Positions 18,362 to 25,989 of a stretch of DNA of 36,199 bases are shown here, piece after piece. A program made the translations under genes and the position numbers. This stretch comes from Gammaproteobacteria bacterium (GTDB lineage: Bacteria; Pseudomonadota; Gammaproteobacteria; GCA-001735895). The stretch covers positions 1 through 36,199 of the forward strand of contig JAUVCH010000031.1 in NCBI GenBank assembly GCA_030595795.1. The letters run 5' to 3'. The stretch's first letter is position 1. Each line of letters opens with the position of its first letter. The notes under the pieces were generated by a model. The model saw only the letters and a list, made by a program, of their open reading frames with translations. It was not told the DNA's origin and ran no database searches.

Positions 18362-19663
18362 TTAAGATCGCTTATTGCTCGCTTTTATTTTAAAGTCGCT
18401 TTGTAGCTTACCCCAGTGAACTTTGAGCTTTTCTTTATGCGCTTCATCCATCGGTAAATTTTTTAAAGCCCCGGGCCATAAACTACGCGCTTTTTCCATT
18501 GTGTCGCCAATATGTGGTTTGATTGCTCGCCATGGAATGCCGGACTTATCAGCCCAGGCCTTAAAATGATCTTCCGCCACTGTGAGCCATTCTTTCGTTT
18601 TACTCAGGTTCAGGGCGTATTGCGTTTCGTCTTCTATGTAAACGCTAGTGGTGACGATATCGTATGCAGGGGACAGTCTTGGCGTAATCTGATCCTGGTA
18701 GAGAAGACTCCAGTTTTTTAAATGGGCATCACCGTTTGCCAGTAATATATTCACCAGCAGTCTTCTGGCGAATTGCTGTGCATCAGCTAGACCATCGCCA
18801 GAATAATCGTAAATCACTTTGCCAATTTGCTCATAATTGGCAGAGTTATATTTTTCACGTGGGTACTTCACCAGAACCTGGGCAAAGTCTTCCATATGAA
18901 TTCTTGTATTACCCTCCCGATCAAATCGCTTGATAGCAAAAGCCAGCTTTTCATCGGGTAAGTTGATTTGTGGCAGGTTATCCAGCTTGTTCAGCTCAAT
19001 AAGCCGAATATCGGGGATATCGACACCTGCCAAAGCAGAAAGGGACATTGCCGTATATTCATTTAATGGCAGGTGTTTATGCCGGGTTGATGGTGTCTTG
19101 ATAATCCAGTCACCAAGTTCACCATTCTTAGTCAGGTTATAGCGCCCGTCCTTTTCTTTCATGGAAAATTTCATTTGAACGCCCGCCAATGAAAATTTAC
19201 TCTCTCGGTCGCTAACTTTGTGTTTAACGGCCTTAGCCTTGCCATGGGTGGTCAGAACACTTTCAGGAACCTCTTCGGGTTCCATTGGTGTGGCAACCAA
19301 AGCGCCGGGTAGATCCTGCCCGAGATATGAAAAAATCAGAAACTCATTGTCGATATGGGTTTTTAAGCCCTGAGAAATTAATTCTCGTAATGCGCCCTCT
19401 GGGAGAAGGTTAGATAAAACCGGGTGTAGTCTCTGATTTTTTGCCCATGGCTGTGACATGAGCTTTTCTGAATTAGGAAAGCCTGGGTGCGTAATAAGGC
19501 TGAATGTTGGGCGCAAAGAATCAGCTTTGAATTCATCGGTAAAGCTCAAAACATTGCGCCCATTTTCAAAGCCTGCCAAGTATCCTATAAGCTGGCCATG
19601 CAGGGTAAGTTTAAGAACGCTAACCTCAGCGATTTGATTGCCTGGTTGATTGGGGGGACTCAC
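18362..19663 (-). CDS. hipA: HipA-family serine/threonine kinase toxin
   Basis: A 433-residue full-length HipA: N-subdomain LHGQLIGYLAGF near 21-32, HPVLSNLLPEGALR (80-93), the autophosphorylation-loop segment FSLAGVQMKFS (S158), ATP lysine in WIIKTPS, NEYTAM, catalytic NGDAHLKN (D312, N317) and metal-binding SPAYDI (D335). By family it phosphorylates an aminoacyl-tRNA synthetase or similar target to halt growth. It starts with GTG, and that GTGA overlaps the TGA of the upstream antitoxin gene by four bases, giving coupled translation. Codon use is more AT-rich than the flanking cph genes, suggesting acquisition. The active-site residues are present, so the toxin looks functional. Confidence 0.92.
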   Translation of the reverse strand: MSPPNQPGNQIAEVSVLKLTLHGQLIGYLAGFENGRNVLSFTDEFKADSLRPTFSLITHPGFPNSEKLMSQPWAKNQRLHPVLSNLLPEGALRELISQGLKTHIDNEFLIFSYLGQDLPGALVATPMEPEEVPESVLTTHGKAKAVKHKVSDRESKFSLAGVQMKFSMKEKDGRYNLTKNGELGDWIIKTPSTRHKHLPLNEYTAMSLSALAGVDIPDIRLIELNKLDNLPQINLPDEKLAFAIKRFDREGNTRIHMEDFAQVLVKYPREKYNSANYEQIGKVIYDYSGDGLADAQQFARRLLVNILLANGDAHLKNWSLLYQDQITPRLSPAYDIVTTSVYIEDETQYALNLSKTKEWLTVAEDHFKAWADKSGIPWRAIKPHIGDTMEKARSLWPGALKNLPMDEAHKEKLKVHWGKLQSDFKIKASNKRS

Positions 19664-20001
19664 TCTTCATCCCCGAGCAAATTCTTCCATGGATCATTTA
19701 AAAGATCGCTTTCCTCGCTTTGCCTGGCGGGTTGATTTTTTAGTTTTGGAGGCAGTAGTGCATCACTCTCCAAAATTTCTTTTACCCGGTTTAGTTTTTC
19801 TGTAGGGACTAGCATTAACTCGCTTTTCAGCCCTTTGGCAATGAGTTCAAGCGTGTTTAGTCTGGGGTTGCCCTTAGACTCTAGTTGCTGATACTGCTGG
19901 CGCGATACGCCGATACGGAGCATCATGTCTTTTTGCTTTAGATTGAGAGCTAATCTTCGCTTTTTTAGTTGTTTTAGTAATGGCTTGATAATAGGAAACA
20001 T
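19660..20001 (-). CDS. hipB: HipB-like antitoxin, XRE-family HTH repressor
   Basis: A 113-residue protein with an N-terminal helix-turn-helix (residues about 9-65: LKKRRLALNLKQKDMMLRIG, SRQQYQQLES, LNTLELIAKGL) typical of HipB/XRE regulators, followed by a polar tail rich in Pro, Asp and Asn of the kind that is often disordered in antitoxins. It would bind HipA to neutralise it and repress its own promoter. It precedes hipA with a four-base overlap. The region before its ATG is A-rich with two copies of AAAAAGAAA on the coding strand, which may be its operators. Confidence 0.9.
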   Translation of the reverse strand: MFPIIKPLLKQLKKRRLALNLKQKDMMLRIGVSRQQYQQLESKGNPRLNTLELIAKGLKSELMLVPTEKLNRVKEILESDALLPPKLKNQPARQSEESDLLNDPWKNLLGDEE

Positions 20002-20006
20002 ATTAG

Positions 20007-20045
20007 TTTCTTTTTCTTAAAAAAGCAACAAATAGATTTCTTTTT
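20007..20045. promoter_or_regulatory. Direct repeat upstream of hipB, possible autoregulatory operators
   Basis: TTTCTTTTT occurs at 20007-20015 and again at 20037-20045, 30 bases apart (about three helical turns), within an AT-rich leader directly upstream of the hipB ATG at 20001. Two same-face copies would suit cooperative repressor binding, but poly-T-rich motifs recur by chance in AT-rich DNA. Confidence 0.3.
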
Positions 20046-20204
20046 ATCGTGCGGAGAGGATTGGTGGATAAAAGCAATATGTGTATTGCTTTATGCCTGG
20101 GAGATTGAGTTAGACAAGGAGCAGGAGTTACTTACCTCAACATACGCCTGGATCAAGAAATATGAACGGTTGACGCATACGGAGTAATTCGGGACGATGA
20201 GCTG

Positions 20205-21131
20205 ATGGTACTCGACCATTACATCAACAAGTTCCAAAAACTGCGCGTGGACAAACGAGGCAATCACGAACGCCCGCACAAACCCTGCATGTTACTGGCT
20301 GTGATCGGCCTGGCCGAAGCAGGCAGGCTCCGTGAGAACGCGATTCATTTCGACCAACCGCTACTCGATCGCTACTACAGCATCTTTGAGCACGTACGGA
20401 CAGAAACCGACCATGCTAATCCATATTTTCCGTTTTTCCACTTACACAAAGAAGGCTTCTGGCACCCACAGCCAATACCGGGGCGCGAAGCCGTGCTCGA
20501 AGCAATGAGGACGGCACGCTCATTTTCGGAGATAACGGATAATATCGATCACATTCAACTTGACGACGAGCTCTTCGAGATTCTCGGCCAACAAAATTCG
20601 CGGGGGACTCTAAGAGATATGCTGCTCACCCGATGGTTTGGAAACAAACTTGACGTCCTGAAAAATATCGAACTCGAGGATCGCTACGAATCCGAACTCC
20701 GGAGACCAACTGGCAAAGCTGTCAGGGAACAGCCAGTTGAGTATTCAAAACCGGTTCGTGACACAGCTTTTCGCCGCATCGTAGTCGAAGCCTATGATTT
20801 TCGTTGCGCGGCGACTGGCACGCGCCTGGTCCTGCCAGGACAGCAGGTATTGGTGCAGGCGGCCCACCTGATACCATTCGCCGATTCATGCGACGATGAC
20901 CCTTGCAACGGTATCGCGCTGACACCGGATATACATTGGGCAATGGACCGCAACTTCATAGCACCAGGCCCCGACCTGCGCTGGCATGTTTCTCGTATGG
21001 TGGAGTCAAGGATCTCGGATAATCAGCCTCTAATAACGCTCGACGGGCGTGAACTACTGTTACCTCGTAATAAAAGGTTCTGGCCGCGTGAAGATGCGCT
21101 AGAAGCTCGACTAGGTGCTCTACAGGCATAA
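20205..21131 (+). CDS. HNH endonuclease with an SBD-like N-terminal domain, putative modification-dependent restriction enzyme
   Basis: The 308-residue protein has a C-terminal HNH core of the COG3440 type: YDFRCAATG (198-204), AAHLIPFADS with H221, NGIAL with N235, and DIHWAMDRNF with H244. The N-terminal half has a HKPCMLLAVIGLAEAG segment (25-40) and YFPFFHLHKEGFWH (74-87). These recall the sulfur-binding domain of McrA-type nucleases that cut phosphorothioate-modified DNA; this match is by pattern only. It lies alone on the plus strand beside hipBA, with no methylase or dnd genes, which fits a solitary modification-dependent nuclease. The Shine-Dalgarno is weak. Specificity is unknown. 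Confidence 0.82.
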   Translation: MVLDHYINKFQKLRVDKRGNHERPHKPCMLLAVIGLAEAGRLRENAIHFDQPLLDRYYSIFEHVRTETDHANPYFPFFHLHKEGFWHPQPIPGREAVLEAMRTARSFSEITDNIDHIQLDDELFEILGQQNSRGTLRDMLLTRWFGNKLDVLKNIELEDRYESELRRPTGKAVREQPVEYSKPVRDTAFRRIVVEAYDFRCAATGTRLVLPGQQVLVQAAHLIPFADSCDDDPCNGIALTPDIHWAMDRNFIAPGPDLRWHVSRMVESRISDNQPLITLDGRELLLPRNKRFWPREDALEARLGALQA

Positions 21132-21261
21132 TTTAAATACGCGGTTCATGTTGATAGCCGAAGGCAGGCTGCATCCCCTGCACGATAGTTACCCGGTTAC
21201 CAGACCCTACCGGTTTGTTTATACTACCGCCAATTAATCATTTAAAAGTCAGGAGAAAGCA

Positions 21262-21405
21262 ATGAAAGCATGGCCACTGGTTCTAGGTGCATGGTTGGTA
21301 TTAACCGGGTTAGACAGCGTGATAAAACTCAGCTTTCAGTATGAAAGCCTGGTCATGGGGGTACTTGCGCTGGTGGCGGGTGTGCTGGTTCTTATTCAAA
21401 AGTAG
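21262..21405 (+). CDS. Small membrane protein, 47 residues, function unknown
   Basis: A short frame of 47 codons behind an excellent AGGAGA ribosome site 5 bases before the ATG. The product is almost entirely two hydrophobic helices (PLVLGAWLVLTGLDSVI and LVMGVLALVAGVLVLI) joined by a short polar turn (KLSFQYES), ending in QK. It would be an inner-membrane hairpin protein. It stands alone between the HNH nuclease and the HigA gene, which is convergent to it. I do not recognise the family. The strong ribosome site and clean amphipathy make it likely to be real. Confidence 0.65.
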   Translation: MKAWPLVLGAWLVLTGLDSVIKLSFQYESLVMGVLALVAGVLVLIQK

Positions 21406-21453
21406 TGTGGGTTTAAGATAAGTTTTGACCACGTCATCCCTGTTCGTTAAGCC

Positions 21454-21750
21454 TTAAGCGTAGTTTGTGCGATAAGGCTGGACATGTAAATCGGCCTTAT
21501 TCCGGCGAGACTGCCAAAGGTCATAAGCATTTTGGAGACGAAGCCAATGGTCAGCAGATGGATTATTAAATACCAGCTCCAGTCGTAACGCCATCTCTGG
21601 TGTAATTGCACCTCTACCATTTAAAACTTTTGAAAGCGTTTTACGACTTACATTTAAATGCTCAGATGCATCAGTAATGGTGAGTTCTAAAGGGGTGATT
21701 ACCAGCTCTTTTAGAATTTCACCTGGGTGTGCAGGGTTATGCATACTCAT
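21454..21750 (-). CDS. HigA-type addiction-module antitoxin, XRE family, without HigB
   Basis: A 98-residue protein with the HigA pattern: [18 protein letters not shown] at the N-terminus, then an HTH ([27 protein letters not shown]) and the conserved [24 protein letters not shown] segment. In standard modules the HigB toxin gene sits directly upstream. Here only 22 bases separate this start from the cyanophycinase stop on the same strand, and the downstream flank is too short for a RelE-fold toxin. So it is an orphan antitoxin or a stand-alone regulator, placed as a possible third gene of the iadA-cphB transcript. Confidence 0.88.
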   Translation of the reverse strand: MSMHNPAHPGEILKELVITPLELTITDASEHLNVSRKTLSKVLNGRGAITPEMALRLELVFNNPSADHWLRLQNAYDLWQSRRNKADLHVQPYRTNYA

Positions 21751-21772
21751 TAGTGATAATCCTCATAATTAA

Positions 21773-22597
21773 CTATCCCGGCGGAAACGGCTTCCGCTCA
21801 TGGATATCAAAAGTGCAACCTTTCGACAGAATATGTAATTTAAGATCAAGCATGCTCAACGCATCATTTTTAGCCGCTTTACTCATCGAGGAATAACTCA
21901 GGTGAACCGGGTCGATCACAGTCACCGCTCCACTGCCGACAACTTCGAAGATTTGATCCGGGTTGATAAAAATCGCCGTATCCTCATCGATGCCGACGCC
22001 GAGCATAAACGGGTTATATGAAATCGCAGTCAACAATCTCCCGAGTCGATCACGCTGACTAAAATGCTGGTCGATTAACAGGTCATTGGTCAGGCCTAGC
22101 CCCGGTGCCAGGTTAACACCATCGCCCGAAGGCACTGTCCCGGTTGAGCCACCGGCAATCATATGTTCTGGCATAATCGCCGCGCCAGCAGAAGTACCGG
22201 CGACGTGTACGCCTTTAGCATTCAGACGCCGAATCTTGATCGCTACTTCGGTGCCACCGAGTATGGTGGACAGGCGTAACTGATTGCCACCGGTAATAAA
22301 AATACCCGTGGCCTGATCGAGGTGATCGAGATAATCCTGTCGCTCGGTTTCAGATCGTTCGTTAATCGGCAGGGATACCGCTGCGTCAACGCCGATTTTA
22401 TTGAATATCTCGACGTACTTATCGCCGGTATCGGGCAGGTTCGACGCGGTTGGAATAATTACGATATTCGCATTTTTACCACCGCATAATTTAACGAAAC
22501 GCTTGAGAACCCTCGGCGACCCAGTGCGTTCTTCGGCGCCACCAATCGGTATCACGTAGCCACGCGTATGGCCTTTTTTAATCGGGGAGGGACTCAT
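21773..22597 (-). CDS. cphB: Cyanophycinase
   Basis: The 274-residue protein carries the serine-hydrolase nucleophile in VAGTSAGAAIM (S136), the upstream FITGGNQLRL and the N-terminal IPIGGAEE of cyanophycinases (peptidase family S51). Length fits. It cuts cyanophycin in the cytoplasm to beta-Asp-Arg dipeptides. Its ATG overlaps the iadA stop by one base (TAATG), so the polymer-cleaving and dipeptide-cleaving enzymes are translationally linked. No signal peptide is seen, which fits intracellular mobilisation of a store rather than extracellular scavenging. Confidence 0.95.
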   Translation of the reverse strand: MSPSPIKKGHTRGYVIPIGGAEERTGSPRVLKRFVKLCGGKNANIVIIPTASNLPDTGDKYVEIFNKIGVDAAVSLPINERSETERQDYLDHLDQATGIFITGGNQLRLSTILGGTEVAIKIRRLNAKGVHVAGTSAGAAIMPEHMIAGGSTGTVPSGDGVNLAPGLGLTNDLLIDQHFSQRDRLGRLLTAISYNPFMLGVGIDEDTAIFINPDQIFEVVGSGAVTVIDPVHLSYSSMSKAAKNDALSMLDLKLHILSKGCTFDIHERKPFPPG

Positions 22598-23850
22598 TAT
22601 TCGAATAAACCTTTCACTATTTGTTGACCCATTTTTTTATGCCAGACGCCATTTGCCATGACACTGTTAATAGCATGGTTTTCATCAATCACCAGTAAAT
22701 CTGCATCGCGACCTGTTTCTATCTGACCCTTGCCATGCAACCTGAGCAGGCTGGCGACATTGCTGGTCATCAACGGGAGCGTTTTTTCTATGGCCAAACC
22801 ACTTTCAAGCATCGCTTTGAAGGTAACAGCCATCGCTGATGATTTGGCGAAACCCATGTGTAGCAATTCACCCTGTGCGTCAAAATGCGGCAGGCATCCG
22901 CCGCCATCAGAGCTTATCGTTAATTTATGCGGATCGCAGCCCTTGTCAAAATAACGCGATACGGCCTCGGTAGTGGACCACCCTCGGCTTTCCCGTTCAT
23001 CCTCCGGGAAAGCGGTGATATCGACACTACAGCCTTTACTGCTTAAATCGCAGGCTTCTTCGAATAGCGCTTTATTTCGATTGATATGGGTCGGATTAAA
23101 CACACGGGCCGGAATTTCACTCGTTTCCAGGCAGTCACGAATCATCGACAGACCGCGTTCACCATCACCGAGATGAAAGTGTACGATGCCTGCCTTGCCT
23201 GTCATTAAGCCGGCGACATGCGTCTCGCTTGCCAGCCGTAAAATCTCATCGAGGGTTGGTTGACTGGAGCGATGGTCACTAATCGCCACTTCGCCAACAC
23301 CGATCACCGGTTCCAGATTAACAATATCGCTGCGCACCGATTCGGTGAGCGTCATAGCGGGCAAATGATAACCACCGGTATAACACCAGGCCGACAAACC
23401 CTCCTCACGCAAGCCCATTACCTGGGTGAGAAGCGTCTGCGTATTACGCGTTAAATCATCGGTTCCGAGCAGGCCAATCACGCTGGTGACACCAGCATCG
23501 GTAAATTGACTGAGATGCAATGGTGGCACGCGGGTCGAAGGTCCGGCTTCGCCACCGCCGCCAGTAATATGCGCATGCGCATCGATGAAACCTGGGATTA
23601 ATCGCGCGCCGGCAAGATCGATAACCTGCACCGATAAGCTGTCATCGAGCTGCGGGACTTGCTCTCCGATATAAACAATTTTACCGGCACAAATCAGCAG
23701 GTTCTGGATGCCTAGTGACTTCGGCGCGTAGACATCGGCATTGGTGATGAGTTCAAACATGGAAGGAGTGAATACAGGATAGCTCGGCAAAGTCGGGTAT
23801 TTTAGAGTAAGCCCGTGCAAAAAGCCGCTAGAATTTTTATATTCCTCCAT
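22597..23850 (-). CDS. iadA: Isoaspartyl dipeptidase (beta-aspartyl peptidase)
   Basis: An amidohydrolase of up to 417 residues: metal-binding DAHAHITGGGGE (H92, H94), TRVPPL, GEVAISDHRSSQP (about 186-198), HFHLGDG, THINRN and SSDGGG. It would hydrolyse beta-Asp-Arg from cyanophycinase to Asp and Arg. The bridging metal ligand position holds Glu (E187) instead of the carbamylated Lys of E. coli IadA, a variant I believe occurs in part of the family. The start is uncertain: the ATG at 23850 gives a 30-residue extension, while M31 (ATG at 23760) matches where the family usually begins but lacks a Shine-Dalgarno. It overlaps cphB by one base. Confidence 0.92.
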   Translation of the reverse strand: MEEYKNSSGFLHGLTLKYPTLPSYPVFTPSMFELITNADVYAPKSLGIQNLLICAGKIVYIGEQVPQLDDSLSVQVIDLAGARLIPGFIDAHAHITGGGGEAGPSTRVPPLHLSQFTDAGVTSVIGLLGTDDLTRNTQTLLTQVMGLREEGLSAWCYTGGYHLPAMTLTESVRSDIVNLEPVIGVGEVAISDHRSSQPTLDEILRLASETHVAGLMTGKAGIVHFHLGDGERGLSMIRDCLETSEIPARVFNPTHINRNKALFEEACDLSSKGCSVDITAFPEDERESRGWSTTEAVSRYFDKGCDPHKLTISSDGGGCLPHFDAQGELLHMGFAKSSAMAVTFKAMLESGLAIEKTLPLMTSNVASLLRLHGKGQIETGRDADLLVIDENHAINSVMANGVWHKKMGQQIVKGLFE

Positions 23851-23863
23851 TTTTCATATCCAG

Positions 23864-23892
23864 TTGTTCACCTCCAATGCTCATGATATAAG
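23864..23892 (+). promoter_or_regulatory. Candidate sigma-70 promoter of the ThDP enzyme gene
   Basis: TTGTTC (23864-23869) and TATAAG (23887-23892) are separated by 17 bases, and the GTG start follows about 38 bases later with an AGGA ribosome site. The -10 is a near match; the -35 matches only its first three bases. The site sits in the 80-base gap divergent to iadA. Confidence 0.4.
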
Positions 23893-23930
23893 ACCGGCAG
23901 AATTTTCTTTTTCAATAATCAGGATTATTT

Positions 23931-25598
23931 GTGACCAGTCAGTCCAGAGCTCGTACCGGCGGGCAGATACTAATCGACGCGCTTGCCATCAACCAGGTTG
24001 AACGCATTTTCAGCATTCCCGGTGAAAGCTTTCTCGCCGCGCTCGATGCGCTATACGACAGACCTGAAATCGAACTCATTACCTGCCGGCAGGAAGGCGG
24101 AGCAGCCTATATGGCTGAAGCCTACGGCAAACTCACCGGCAAACCCGGCATTTGCTTTGTGACTCGTGGCCCTGGAGCGACGAATGCCAGTTGTGGGTTA
24201 CATGTCGCGATGCAGGATTCGACACCGATGATTTTGCTCATCGGCCAAATCGCACGCAAGGATATGGACCGCGAGGCGTTCCAGGAAATCGATTATCGCC
24301 GCATGTTTGGTCAGGTAGCTAAATGGGTTGCGCAAATTGAAGACGCCAGTCGTATTCCCGAATATTTAAATCGAGCTTTCGCCACCGCTACCAGTGGGCG
24401 TCCGGGGCCGGTAGTGCTGGCGTTGCCTGAAGATATGTTGACCGATATTATCGATGTGGCCGATGCGAAAACCTGGCAACAGCTGAGCATTCATCCGGCT
24501 AGTCAGGATATTGATAAAACTGTCGGAATATTGTCTGCCGCAGAGCGACCCGTCATCATCGTCGGCGGTAGTGGCTGGAACGAAGCGACGCGTCTAAACA
24601 TGCAAAGCTTCGCCGAAAAGTCCGCGATACCGGTAGTTAATTCGTTTCGCTGTCAGGATTACTTCGATCACGAACATCCAAATTACATCGGCGACCTCGG
24701 GCTCGGCGTCAACCCGGCACTGACAAAGACTATTCGCAATGCTGACACCCTGCTAGTCATTGGTGCCCGGTTAGGTGAAATGACCACTGGTGGATTCTCA
24801 TTAATCAATATCCCAAATCCGAAGCAGACTATGATTCATGTCCACGTCGGTGCTGAAGAACTTGGGCATATTTACCAACCTGAGCTAGCTATCAATGCCT
24901 CGTCGTCAAGTTTTGTCGATGCACTTAAAGATCGAGAAATATCCCCTAACTCAGCGGAAAGGGTGAAACAGGCACGGCAGGCATTCGAAGACTGGAGTGC
25001 TTCAATCCAGGTAAAAGGATTGGTGCAATTTTCCGACATCATTAAAACCGTACAAAATACGACTGACGATGACACCATTATCTGCAACGGCGCTGGTAAT
25101 AACACTGGCTGGCTACACCGCTTTTATCGTTTTCGTGAATATAGAACCCAGCTCGCGCCAACCAGTGGCACCATGGGCTATGGCGTACCAGCCGCTATCT
25201 CTGCGAAACTGATGTATCCGCAGCGAACAGTAGTCGCATTTGCGGGTGATGGCGATTTCATGATGAATGGCCAGGAACTCGCGACAGCGATGCAATACGG
25301 TGCCAATATCATCGTAATCATTGTCAACAACGGCATTTATGGCACCATCCGCATGCATCAGGAACGCGACTATCCTGGACGTGTGGTCGGCACCGATATG
25401 GTGAATCCCGATTTTTGTGCGCTGGCCAAAGCCTACGGGGGGCATGCCGAACTGGTTACTAATACGGGTGAATTTGCACCGGCGTTTGAACGCGCCAAAT
25501 CGGCAAATAGTCCTGCCCTGATCGAGATTCAGCTCGATCCTGATGTGCTCACGCCGACTATGTCGATTGAGTCGTTACGCGCTAAGGCGGTTGAATAA
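23931..25598 (+). CDS. Acetolactate synthase-like thiamine-diphosphate-dependent enzyme
   Basis: The 555-residue protein shows the three ThDP-enzyme domains: Pyr domain with activating glutamate E55 in CRQEGGAAYMAEAYGKLTG, a central Rossmann-like domain, and the PP domain with the metal/ThDP motif GDGDFMMNGQELATA ending in NN. It is IlvB-like overall. GTG is the start, with AGGATT before it. There is no regulatory subunit (ilvN/ilvH) or ketol-acid reductoisomerase next to it, so a biosynthetic acetolactate synthase is less likely than a related 2-oxo-acid carboligase or decarboxylase. The substrate is not assigned. It has an apparent terminator before oadG, so it is probably a single-gene unit. 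Confidence 0.85.
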   Translation: MTSQSRARTGGQILIDALAINQVERIFSIPGESFLAALDALYDRPEIELITCRQEGGAAYMAEAYGKLTGKPGICFVTRGPGATNASCGLHVAMQDSTPMILLIGQIARKDMDREAFQEIDYRRMFGQVAKWVAQIEDASRIPEYLNRAFATATSGRPGPVVLALPEDMLTDIIDVADAKTWQQLSIHPASQDIDKTVGILSAAERPVIIVGGSGWNEATRLNMQSFAEKSAIPVVNSFRCQDYFDHEHPNYIGDLGLGVNPALTKTIRNADTLLVIGARLGEMTTGGFSLINIPNPKQTMIHVHVGAEELGHIYQPELAINASSSSFVDALKDREISPNSAERVKQARQAFEDWSASIQVKGLVQFSDIIKTVQNTTDDDTIICNGAGNNTGWLHRFYRFREYRTQLAPTSGTMGYGVPAAISAKLMYPQRTVVAFAGDGDFMMNGQELATAMQYGANIIVIIVNNGIYGTIRMHQERDYPGRVVGTDMVNPDFCALAKAYGGHAELVTNTGEFAPAFERAKSANSPALIEIQLDPDVLTPTMSIESLRAKAVE

Positions 25599-25609
25599 CC
25601 TCTCAACAG

Positions 25610-25657
25610 CCATTAATTATTGAAGCCCGCAATAAACGGGATCGATTTTATTAATGG
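25610..25657 (+). terminator. Nested inverted repeat after the ThDP enzyme gene, possible terminator
   Basis: An outer pair (CCATTAAT at 25610-25617, ATTAATGG at 25650-25657) encloses an inner CCCG/CGGG hairpin (25626-25629, 25637-25640) followed by ATCGATTTTATT. It begins 12 bases after the stop. The inner stem is short, so it may be a weak terminator or an operator for the oad promoter just downstream. Confidence 0.45.
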
Positions 25658-25682
25658 TTATTAATAAAAATTATATTTATAG

Positions 25683-25688
25683 TATAAT
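25683..25688 (+). promoter_or_regulatory. Candidate -10 box for oadGAB
   Basis: A perfect TATAAT lies 43 bases before the oadG ATG in a strongly AT-rich segment. No good -35 hexamer is found at 16-18 bases, so the assignment rests on the -10 and position. Confidence 0.4.
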
Positions 25689-25730
25689 TTCTTCGTTTTT
25701 TGCTGTGGCGCACCAGGGCTGACCGATCCC

Positions 25731-25973
25731 ATGAATATTGACCAACTGCTATTACAAAGCTTGCAATTGCTCGGACTGGGAATGGGTTCGGTATTTATTA
25801 TTCTATGCCTGTTGATCATCATCATTCAGGTCATCGCCAAACTGGTGCCCGAAGTCGAAAGCCCAACGGCATCTGCTCCATTACCCACTTCGGCTCCAGC
25901 TAATACGCAGCATATCGCAGCAATTCAGTCTGCCATCCACCAATACCGTCGCAATCGTCAGACAAAATCATAA
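25731..25973 (+). CDS. oadG: Oxaloacetate decarboxylase, gamma subunit
   Basis: The 80-residue protein has one N-terminal membrane helix (about 13-38, [23 protein letters not shown]), a Pro/Ala-rich linker and a C-terminal [13 protein letters not shown] tail, the standard OadG layout. It anchors the alpha subunit to the membrane beta subunit and takes part in metal binding and assembly. It lies 16 bases before oadA in gamma-alpha-beta order, the arrangement known from other gammaproteobacteria. Confidence 0.92.
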   Translation: MNIDQLLLQSLQLLGLGMGSVFIILCLLIIIIQVIAKLVPEVESPTASAPLPTSAPANTQHIAAIQSAIHQYRRNRQTKS

Positions 25974-25989
25974 ATACAGGTTAAACCCT

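Noticed and set aside
21132..21453. A HigB toxin gene paired with HigA
   Set aside because: The only frame here is the 47-residue membrane protein on the opposite strand; there is no RelE-fold-length frame.
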